The notes below the pieces were generated by a model. That model ran no database searches, had not been told where the DNA came from, and saw nothing but the letters and a program-made list of their open reading frames with translations. Positions 17,111 to 23,846 of a stretch of 64,000 nt of DNA are shown in pieces. Every line of letters begins with the position of its first letter. The stretch's first letter is position 1. Source of the DNA: JBBRDU01 sp038203615 (lineage in GTDB: Bacteria; Verrucomicrobiota; Verrucomicrobiia; Chthoniobacterales; UBA10450); the NCBI GenBank assembly GCA_038203615.1, contig JBBRDU010000006.1, forward strand, positions 7,138 through 71,137. The letters are read 5' to 3'. Both the position numbers and the translations under genes were made by a program.

Positions 17111-18122
17111 AGGTAAAAAGGGGTCAAAAAGGTAAAAAGGGGTCAGAACTGATTATCGACAATGGACTGTCGAGCGATCAGGCTGTGCCCAATGCCCCGC
17201 CCGCTTCGGATCCAATACGCTGGGGCCTTCTATCATGTCATCAGTCGCGGAGACCGGCGCGAGGACATCTTCAGTGACGACTCTGACCGGAAGGAATTCC
17301 TGCGCACGCTTGGCCAGACATGTCTCAAGACCGGTTGGCAGGGGCACGCTTATTGTCTTTTGAGTAATCATTTTCATTTGGTCATTGAAACTCCACAGCC
17401 CAACCTGGTTCTGGGAATGAAATGGTTGCTGGGCACTTACACGCAGCGTTTTAACCGGCGATATCATCATTGGGGACATCTTTTCGGTGGACGTTACAAG
17501 GCGCAGTTGATCGATAGCCGCAGCCGCGGCTACTTGCGTCGCGCGTGCGATTACGTGCACCTCAACCCGGTGCGTGCGCGGATGGTGGCAATCGGTGAAT
17601 TAAAGTTGTATCCGTGGAGCAGTTACCCGGCGTATTTGCGACCCAAGTTGCGTCCCGCGTGGCTGCGGACGGATCGTCTTTTAGGCGAGCATGGATTGGA
17701 AAAGGACACGGCGACAACGCGCCGGAGGTTTGAGCGGCAGATCGAGTTGATGGAGACAAAGGAGGATGAGGAGGTGCGGGCGCTGCGTCGAGGATGGCAA
17801 GTGGGGGCGGAAGATTTTCGCGATTGGCTGGCGGAGAAACTGTCGCGTTTCGGAAGAGAAGGAGAAAAGGCGAGCGAACGGGCCGAGACGGACGCTGTCT
17901 TGGCCGAGCGCCTGGTGTTGGAAGCGCTCGAGAAGATTCGCTGGAAAGAGATGGATCTGGTTGCTGCCCCTAAAAGCCATCAGGCGAAGGTGAAGATAGC
18001 CCGCGAGCTTAAGACAACGACTCCGATGAGCCGTCAGTGGATCGCGGACCGGCTACGGATGGGCAGCGCTAGCTATGTGACTACCCTGCTTCAGGATTTA
18101 CGATAATGAGTTCTGACCCCTT
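17111..18122 (+). mobile_element. Complete RAYT element with GGGGTCAGAACT terminal inverted repeats
   Basis: A perfect 14-bp inverted repeat, AAGGGGTCAGAACT at 17137-17150 and AGTTCTGACCCCTT at 18109-18122, bounds a single transposase gene. To the left AAAAAGGGGTCA occurs twice. On the left it abuts the broken RAYT gene; on the right it abuts an RHS core sequence (WDASGN...), so it marks the border of the second RHS cassette. Confidence 0.85.
17192..18106 (+). CDS. REP-associated tyrosine transposase (RAYT, Y1/HUH)
   Basis: RAYTs are single-copy relatives of IS200/IS605 TnpA that nick and mobilise REP hairpins. From the ATG at 17192 (MPRPLRIQYAG) the product is 304 residues. It has the HUH pair in LLSNHFHLVIET and the catalytic-tyrosine helix in DYVHLNPVRARM. 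TYTQRFNRRYHHWGHLFGGR lies between them. The C-terminal half resembles the helix-turn-helix-bearing group of this family. An upstream in-frame ATG at 17162 would add ten residues unlike the family. Its stop codon overlaps the ATG at 18106 (TAATG) of the RHS cassette that follows. Confidence 0.9.
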   Translation: MPRPLRIQYAGAFYHVISRGDRREDIFSDDSDRKEFLRTLGQTCLKTGWQGHAYCLLSNHFHLVIETPQPNLVLGMKWLLGTYTQRFNRRYHHWGHLFGGRYKAQLIDSRSRGYLRRACDYVHLNPVRARMVAIGELKLYPWSSYPAYLRPKLRPAWLRTDRLLGEHGLEKDTATTRRRFERQIELMETKEDEEVRALRRGWQVGAEDFRDWLAEKLSRFGREGEKASERAETDAVLAERLVLEALEKIRWKEMDLVAAPKSHQAKVKIARELKTTTPMSRQWIADRLRMGSASYVTTLLQDLR

Positions 18123-18981
18123 CAAAACTCGTTGGGACGCTTCAGGTAACCCACTCACAGGTTCCAACCCGGCTTATAACGTTCGCGATCTGTTCAGCGG
18201 CGAGCGATACGTGACCGAACTCGGGCTGTACGATTTGCGCAACCGTTTTATGTCGCCCGACCTTGGGCGCTTTCTCCAGCCCGACCCGATTGGATTCAAA
18301 GGCGACGCGAGCAACCTCTATCGCTACTGCGGAAACGATTGGGCGAATCGCGGCGATCCGATGGGACTGGAGGCTAATGCCTATTTGCAACGCGACGATT
18401 ATTACATTCATTCGGACGAGCTCGCAGAAACGTCTGCCCGTCGAGCGTCGGGCACATGGTCGGTTGTCGAACACGGTAAGCGAATAACGGTTTCGAGAGC
18501 AAATGAGAATGGTTTTGAACCCCATAAGCGAGGCGTGCCAGCCGGGAGATATATGTTAAAGCCGAAGGAGCACACGGAAAAGTTCAAGGCTGGTCAACCA
18601 GCTATCACGGGGTTGCAACCCGGCCTTAAACCCGGTCAAGCCGACCGTTCATACCCTGAAGGATCAGCGCTTTTACATAGAAAGGGTGGGACGCCTCCAG
18701 ATTCAAGGGGCTGTATAACCGTCAGCATTGAGTCGGAGAAGGCGACGAAGGAGGTAATGGATCGCAATATTAATGATGGCGGAACGCATGTAATCGTCAG
18801 AAACGGCCAGCCATTAAGTGCCGGTCGCGAAGTAAGAAGAGCTCAACCAGTTGAGCCTAAGCCGCCACCGCCGCCACCGCCGCCGCCGCAAGCGTCCAAC
18901 GCTGAACCAGGTTCCAATGCAGCTGACGGGATGGGCCTGGCATTTATTGGCCCCGGTACGAGGCCTGGGCCAGCTCAATGA
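18106..18981 (+). CDS. Orphan RHS cassette 2 with L,D-transpeptidase-like C-terminal domain
   Basis: The 291-residue reading frame starts at an ATG inside the RAYT right inverted repeat and enters the RHS core at WDASGNPLTGSNPAYN. It keeps only the last 80 or so residues before DPMGL (84-88) and has no signal peptide or YD shell. The unique region (89-260) has PAGRYML, then LLHRKGG and DSRGCITVS. The H...S-x-G-C-I pattern is typical of YkuD/DUF2778 L,D-transpeptidase-like peptidoglycan enzymes, which include type VI effectors (Tlde1). A polyproline linker precedes the conserved 31-residue tail (18886-18978). It may be a silent tip, or be translated by coupling to the RAYT. Confidence 0.75.
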   Translation: MSSDPFKTRWDASGNPLTGSNPAYNVRDLFSGERYVTELGLYDLRNRFMSPDLGRFLQPDPIGFKGDASNLYRYCGNDWANRGDPMGLEANAYLQRDDYYIHSDELAETSARRASGTWSVVEHGKRITVSRANENGFEPHKRGVPAGRYMLKPKEHTEKFKAGQPAITGLQPGLKPGQADRSYPEGSALLHRKGGTPPDSRGCITVSIESEKATKEVMDRNINDGGTHVIVRNGQPLSAGREVRRAQPVEPKPPPPPPPPPQASNAEPGSNAADGMGLAFIGPGTRPGPAQ

Positions 18982-19192
18982 GGAAAGAATATTGGAAGAG
19001 GTCCCAAGATAGGCGTCGCGCTAGCTACTTAACTAGCATCCGCGGACCATCGAGCGGTGCACCGGAAACGAGGACGTGGAGTCATCGACTAGGTCATGGC
19101 CAGAACTCGCTGATGGTTTCGAGATTATCAACTGTCCTGCGACTTTCCCAGTTGCCCCATCCGTTTCCATTGAACGTCGGCCTAGTAACCGT

Positions 19193-19939
19193 ATGAGAAG
19201 TCGAGCCGATCTAATCATTGTTTTTGTTTGCGCGGCTTGCGCGCATTCGGCGTTTGCGATCGGGACCGACATTGAGTTTAGAAAGCTTTATGATTATTAC
19301 TTTCCAAAAAGGTCCAGTTACGTGGAGAGTCTCTATCGTGAGTATTTTGATAAAACTCTGTTCGGGCCGGTGCCGCCCAAATCTTCGGACAGCCGAACCA
19401 CGGAGATTTACTTGGCACTCCGCGGCAGCCGCAGTGCTTTTCACAAATTCATGCATAGTCCTGACCGCGACGCGGTGGGTGCACCAGGCGAGAGTTGGAG
19501 CTACGAATGTCGCCTCCTGCTGCTGCGGTTAGGGGACGAGGGCTTTTCACGGTTTCTTAGCGCCGAGGACCGTAGTAACAGAGAAGCCGTCGGCATGGCC
19601 ATTGACCCGGCCATCTCGCGCAAACAGGGCCTTTTCGTTAAAACGCGTTCGCTGTACTCGTATCGTTATATGCCGATGTCGAAGGAAGAAATGAGAGAGA
19701 GAGCCCGAATCAAGACGGTTTCAACGGTAATCATCCTTGGGCCGGATGAATTCTCTCGTCTTAAGACAGCCTTGGCAAAGGATACCCGGTTTTCGCGCGT
19801 GTTCGCCGACCGCTCGGAGGATACAAGGGGCTTTACGTTCGTCAGTATTCCCAAGAACTTGCCGAAGACAGATGTTTCCGACTTGAAACACCTAATTGGC
19901 CAGGTCGCTCCGGCGCAAAAGCGCATACACTTTCAATAA
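19193..19939 (+). CDS. Exported protein, putative immunity to RHS cassette 2
   Basis: From the ATG at 19193 the 248-residue product has a signal peptide (MRSRADLIIVFVCAACAHSAFA). The start at 19076 of the longer open frame would add 39 residues unlike a signal sequence. It shares no obvious motif with the exported family at 15306, 16127 and 21756. A cell-wall-acting RHS tip would need a periplasmic immunity protein, and this is the only gene-sized frame after cassette 2. The function is inferred from position and export only. Confidence 0.6.
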   Translation: MRSRADLIIVFVCAACAHSAFAIGTDIEFRKLYDYYFPKRSSYVESLYREYFDKTLFGPVPPKSSDSRTTEIYLALRGSRSAFHKFMHSPDRDAVGAPGESWSYECRLLLLRLGDEGFSRFLSAEDRSNREAVGMAIDPAISRKQGLFVKTRSLYSYRYMPMSKEEMRERARIKTVSTVIILGPDEFSRLKTALAKDTRFSRVFADRSEDTRGFTFVSIPKNLPKTDVSDLKHLIGQVAPAQKRIHFQ

Positions 19940-20007
19940 CAGGGTTGGGGGTCAAAAGCGAACCATCGACAGCGATTAGACAATCGCAGCGAACTGATTG
20001 GGGGGAT

Positions 20008-20093
20008 TGGGGTCGCATCTATACATTTGACATTTGAGTGGGAGGGTCCCGGCAGCGCGCTAGCGAATTGTAAAAAATACAGATGCGACCCCA
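20008..20093. repeat. REP/MITE-like element with 13-bp terminal inverted repeats
   Basis: TGGGGTCGCATCT (20008-20020) and AGATGCGACCCCA (20081-20093) are a perfect inverted repeat enclosing about 60 bp, including ACATTTGACATTTGAG. It has no coding capacity. The ATG inside the right repeat (20083) opens the frame of RHS cassette 3. It looks like a non-autonomous relative of the RAYT elements nearby. Confidence 0.8.
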
Positions 20094-21507
20094 TTCTGCC
20101 CCCCCCGCTGGGACTGTAACCACCCCTCCCGGCACCAACACCAATCTCACGTTCGATGGTTGCGGCAATCGGACGAGCCTGAATGGAGTCGCGCTGGCTA
20201 CACCGAACAACATGAATCAGCCGACCGATGCTGGTATCACCTACGATAATGAAGGCAACCTGCTTACCTACAATGGCTGGACTTACACCTACGACGCCCA
20301 GAACCGGCTCACGAACGCGACCAATGGCGCTACGACGGCTGCATTTTACTACGACGGGAAGAACCGCCAGATTGCCCGATCAATGAACGGCACCTTCACC
20401 TTCAGTGTGTGGGACGATTGGGAACTGATCGAGGAATACGGCACCGGCAACGTGCGCACGAGCTCTTATCTGCAAGGCGCGCACGGCCCGATCAAATCGC
20501 TCATCACGAACATTTACTTCTACCAGGACGAGCTTGGCAGCACCTCCCACATTGCTGATGCCACCGGGCATTTGCTCGAGTCCTACACCTATAATCTCTA
20601 CGGGAAGCCAACTTACTGGGACGCTTCGGGCAACCCACTCACAGGCTCCAACCCCGCTTATAACGTTCGCGATCTGTTCAGCGGAGAGCGGTTCGTGCCA
20701 GAGCTGGGGCTTTACGACCTGCGCAACCGCTTCATGTCTCCTGATCTCGGTCGTTTCCTCCAGCCTGATCCAGTAGGCTTCAAAGGCGATGGCAGTAATC
20801 TCTATCGTTATTGCGGGAACGATTGGGCCAATCGGAGCGATCCGATGGGATTGGTTGACATCGATGTGCCTCGAGCTTGGGATGTGATGCTTTGGGCGGC
20901 ATCTCAGAATTCACGAAACCAGTCCCTAGCGCGACGCGATGGCAACGCTTCGTCGCAGGTGTTGCAAGGAATACGTGGGAAAGACGGTTCCATCAGTCAT
21001 GTGAGCCTTCAAAATAAGATTAATATAGGGAGGCCCGAGTGGGAACCGAGGGAGGAGGGCTACAGAGGAAGCGGACAGACGCACCGACTGATCGAGCACG
21101 AGTTCGGGCTAGCCGATGATGGACATGTTGTCCTCGGCAAGGGCCACGTGCATATGAACGTAACTGGCAAAGACACACCTGGTTTCTCAAAGGGTATAAA
21201 GAGTGACTACGCCGAGGCGGCGGGGAAAAGTCGGATCATTGCTAAAACTAATGAATCGGATCTTAAGTCCGATCCGAATCGAGTAACGCGACTTACGCCA
21301 CAGACAGATCGAAGCTTGGCGCCACAGGAAAGAGTGATTAAACCCCCAACAGCTGAGGAACTAAAGCGCTATGATCAGTCAAGCGGCTCAAACTACAACA
21401 ATACGGTGCCACCGCAGGCGTCCAACGCTGAACCGGGCTCTAATGCTGCTGACGGGATGGGTATGGCGTTCATTGGCCCTGGCTCTAAGCCTGGGCCAGC
21501 GCAATGA
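20083..21507 (+). CDS. Orphan RHS cassette 3 with a third C-terminal domain
   Basis: The 474-residue frame opens in the right inverted repeat of the REP-like element. It enters RHS sequence at about 20140 (LTFDGCGNRTSLNG) and runs through the RHS-associated core to DPMGL (253-257). It has no signal peptide. Its core is very similar to that of the full-length gene, with one 121-nt block identical. The unique region (258-443) includes GKGHVHMNVTG and FSKGIKSDYAEAAGKSRIIA, a possible HxH...SxxD-like site, unassigned. The last 31 residues are again the PQASNAEPG...PGPAQ tail (21412-21504). The lack of a credible start and export signal suggests a silent donor cassette. Confidence 0.75.
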   Translation: MRPHSAPPAGTVTTPPGTNTNLTFDGCGNRTSLNGVALATPNNMNQPTDAGITYDNEGNLLTYNGWTYTYDAQNRLTNATNGATTAAFYYDGKNRQIARSMNGTFTFSVWDDWELIEEYGTGNVRTSSYLQGAHGPIKSLITNIYFYQDELGSTSHIADATGHLLESYTYNLYGKPTYWDASGNPLTGSNPAYNVRDLFSGERFVPELGLYDLRNRFMSPDLGRFLQPDPVGFKGDGSNLYRYCGNDWANRSDPMGLVDIDVPRAWDVMLWAASQNSRNQSLARRDGNASSQVLQGIRGKDGSISHVSLQNKINIGRPEWEPREEGYRGSGQTHRLIEHEFGLADDGHVVLGKGHVHMNVTGKDTPGFSKGIKSDYAEAAGKSRIIAKTNESDLKSDPNRVTRLTPQTDRSLAPQERVIKPPTAEELKRYDQSSGSNYNNTVPPQASNAEPGSNAADGMGMAFIGPGSKPGPAQ

Positions 21508-21746
21508 GTAAGGTCTTGAGAAAAGCGCGCGAGAATTCGATGTTTACCTATGGGTTAAAGCCGTCATATCAACTGGCTGGTAAGCGCGCGACCGAAAGCG
21601 GAATCCTACTTCCAGCACACTCGCAAAGTCTCGACCTACGAAAGACGCAGGGGTGCTGTCAAATCCGTGGAGATGGCGGTAAGAGATATCGCGCATATAT
21701 CGATCGAGATAATCGTTTGATCCACATCGAGAACGCGTTCATCTGA
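21504..21746 (+). CDS. Small protein coupled to RHS cassette 3, unknown
   Basis: The ATG overlaps the cassette 3 stop codon (ATGA), the same arrangement as at the first cassette. The 80-residue product is soluble, without a signal peptide, and contains GCCQIRGDGGKRYRAYIDRD and a C-terminal LIHIENAF. I recognise no family. It could be a true immunity protein for cassette 3 or a remnant. The coupling to the effector frame is the only support beyond length. Confidence 0.45.
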   Translation: MSKVLRKARENSMFTYGLKPSYQLAGKRATESGILLPAHSQSLDLRKTQGCCQIRGDGGKRYRAYIDRDNRLIHIENAFI

Positions 21747-21755
21747 TCTGGGTTG

Positions 21756-22460
21756 ATGAATATGAATCGATTTTCATTTCCACTGTCTTTCGTCATTGTT
21801 CTGTTGGGGCACTTGTACAACTGTCAGGCTGCTACTGCGCCCAGCGGCGATCATTTAGTCCCGATCGACCCGCAGTCGGAATTGGGCTCGGAGGCAGCCT
21901 ATCGAAAGATCTACGAAGCAAAGTTATTCATGACGCCCGGAAACCTTGCAAGATTCGTGCAGCTGCCGGGCCCTCTTGCGCAGCCCGAGGTGGTAATTTC
22001 TCTATACCAGCGACGCAAAAGCCGCAGGACCGGTTCTAACGAGTATTGGGTGACATTGACTGAGCCAATTGGTCGGCTCGCGGATTGCATCCCTGTGGAC
22101 GGAGAAAGGCCCAAGCTAAATGCGCAGACAATGCGCGTTCGGAGGTTCGATGCCCCATTGCCAGAATCAACGGCCCTGGCAGTAAATAACGCTTGGCTAA
22201 CTATGCTAAGGCGGGCCAGCCCCGATCCATGCCGAGAATGTATTGCGGAAGGCACTACCGAAATATTCTCGGCTGTAGCTCGCGATGGCAAACTGTTGCG
22301 CGCCACGGTTCCAATTAAGACAGAACCCAACACTCTTGCGCTGACAAAACTTGGGCTCGCTCTTGGAGATTACTGTTACGCCGCACCAGATCGCCGCGGA
22401 GAAACGGCTCGTGATATTGAAGCCCGAGCACGTCGTCTGCAAATGAGGACACTCGAATGA
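21756..22460 (+). CDS. Exported protein, putative immunity paralogue
   Basis: The product (about 234 residues) has a signal peptide (FSFPLSFVIVLLGHLYNCQA). It is the clear paralogue of the 16127 product: LARFVQLPGPLAQPEVV, LPESTALAVNNAWLTMLRRA, EIFSAV-x-x-DGKLLRA and L-G-D-Y-C-Y-A followed by a basic helical end. Several ATG codons cluster at the start (21756, 21762). Located after cassette 3, it fits an exported immunity protein. The shared family across cassettes suggests related effectors or a common target, but this is inference. Confidence 0.65.
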   Translation: MNMNRFSFPLSFVIVLLGHLYNCQAATAPSGDHLVPIDPQSELGSEAAYRKIYEAKLFMTPGNLARFVQLPGPLAQPEVVISLYQRRKSRRTGSNEYWVTLTEPIGRLADCIPVDGERPKLNAQTMRVRRFDAPLPESTALAVNNAWLTMLRRASPDPCRECIAEGTTEIFSAVARDGKLLRATVPIKTEPNTLALTKLGLALGDYCYAAPDRRGETARDIEARARRLQMRTLE

Positions 22461-22603
22461 ATTGGGGGGAAAGGCAGAAGGGGTCAGTCTGTGAATCGTG
22501 CAGGAAAGTGATCGACGTTAACTGGCGTGCGCGGGTAGATCTAGTCAGTGGCGCGCGAAGGGCGGGTTGATGTTTAGCTTGAGACATCCGCTGAGGAGAT
22601 AAT

Positions 22604-22648
22604 GGGGTCAAGAGATAATGGGGTCAAATCTTCACATTTGACGTTAGG
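22604..22648. repeat. GGGGTC-type REP sequences upstream of RAYT gene
   Basis: GGGGTCAAGAGATAATGGGG followed by TCAAATCTTCACATTTGACG gives two GGGGTCAA starts just before the RAYT gene. The second unit matches the one at 16893-16920, including the CAACAAGGCCTG-like sequence after it. Confidence 0.7.
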
Positions 22649-22674
22649 CGACAAGGCCTGACAAATTAGGAGGC

Positions 22675-23676
22675 GTGGCCAGGTCGTTGCGGATTGAATT
22701 TGCAGGAGCGCTTTATCACGTGACCGGGCGCGGCAATGCGCGGCAGAAGATATTCGCTGACGAAAAGGATTGCGCCAAGTTCCTGCAATTGTTGGCGGCC
22801 TCGCTCGAACGCTACGAGATCGTTCTGCACGCGTATGTCTTAATGGGGAATCATTACCACCTGATTGCGGAAACTCGTCGAGCCAATCTGGGGCGCTGGA
22901 TGCATTGGCTGGTGACCAGTTACACGGTTTACTTTAATCGGCGGCATCGGCGTGTGGGGCATCTTTTTCAGGGTCGCTTCAAGAGCATCGTGGTCGAGGC
23001 GCAGGGCTATTTGCTGACCCTGAGCCGGTATGTGCATCTCAACCCGGTGCGTGGTCAGGTCATGGGAAGAGGCGATCCGATGGAACGGCGCGAGCGGTTG
23101 CGCGAATGGCGCTGGAGCAGCTATCGCGCTTACAGCGGCCTGAGCAAGGCGGAATCCTGGGTGAGCACGGAGTGGATCTTGGGCGAGATGGGGCGCGGAT
23201 CGGCCAAAAAACAGCGCCTCAGATATCGTCGTTTTGTGGAAGAGGGGCTAGTGCGGGAAATTGAGAGCCCGCTGGAAGCGACCCGATGGCAGGCGGCGTT
23301 GGGCGGGGAACATTTTCTTCAGCGGATGAAGGATCGTCTGGCCAGTGGCGCGGAGGAGCAAGATCGTGAAATGCCTTCTCTGCGACAATTGCGGCTGCGA
23401 CCGGAGGCGCAATCAATCCTCGAGGCTGTCGGGAAAGCTTATCGGAGTTCGAAGGCGGACCTGTTGCGGCGGGGCAAGAGGGGCAATGAAGGGCGAGCTG
23501 TCGCGATGGTGCTGATCTGGGATCACTGCGGGATGAGCTTGCGAGAAATCGGAGTTCTCTTTGGGGGAGCAGGATATACTGCCGTAGCGCAGATGATCGC
23601 GCGCACCAAAGAAAAGGACCGAAAAGAGGAACTCAAGCTGAAAATTGGAAAGCTCGCCCGCCAATGTGTAAAGTGA
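22675..23676 (+). CDS. REP-associated tyrosine transposase (RAYT, Y1/HUH)
   Basis: The complete 333-residue RAYT begins at a GTG (MARSLRIEFAGALYHVTGRG). The HUH motif is in VLMGNHYHLIAET, followed by YTVYFNRRHRRVGHLFQGR and the tyrosine helix RYVHLNPVRGQVM. The C-terminal part contains a helix-turn-helix-like segment with MSLREIGVLFGG, a DnaA/Chp-like DNA-binding tail seen in one RAYT group. It is the intact version of the broken gene at 16942. Its last codons (GTGTAAAGTGA) are repeated within the GC-rich array that follows. Confidence 0.92.
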   Translation: MARSLRIEFAGALYHVTGRGNARQKIFADEKDCAKFLQLLAASLERYEIVLHAYVLMGNHYHLIAETRRANLGRWMHWLVTSYTVYFNRRHRRVGHLFQGRFKSIVVEAQGYLLTLSRYVHLNPVRGQVMGRGDPMERRERLREWRWSSYRAYSGLSKAESWVSTEWILGEMGRGSAKKQRLRYRRFVEEGLVREIESPLEATRWQAALGGEHFLQRMKDRLASGAEEQDREMPSLRQLRLRPEAQSILEAVGKAYRSSKADLLRRGKRGNEGRAVAMVLIWDHCGMSLREIGVLFGGAGYTAVAQMIARTKEKDRKEELKLKIGKLARQCVK

Positions 23677-23800
23677 AGACGCGACCCCGCGCGGTCCCCC
23701 CCCCGCGCGGTCCCCCGCGACCCCGCGCGGTCCCCCGTGCGACCCCGCGCGGTCCCCCGTGTGTAAAGTGAAGAGGCGACCCCGCGCGGTCCCCGCTCGT
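23665..23800. repeat. GC-rich REP array CGACCCCGCGCGGTCCCCC
   Basis: About five copies of a unit around ACCCCGCGCGGTCCCCC lie in tandem, and GTGTAAAGTGAAG occurs at both ends (23665 and 23760). Each unit has GACCGCGCGGGGTC-like dyad symmetry. It directly follows the RAYT gene and is probably its cognate REP/BIME cluster. Confidence 0.8.
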
Positions 23801-23846
23801 ACTTAGCAACGCCCTCGGAGCGGTCGTTCCACCCCACTGCGCGTGC

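Noticed and set aside
18978..19196. 72-codon frame starting at the cassette 2 stop codon (ATGA)
   Set aside because: The overlap is attractive, but the translation is Arg/Ser/His-rich with no structure-like pattern and runs into the start of the better-supported exported protein at 19193. It may be a decayed coupled gene.
23665..23800. CRISPR-like array
   Set aside because: Units are very short, GC-only, palindromic and without unique spacers of regular length, and no cas genes are near; it fits a REP cluster.
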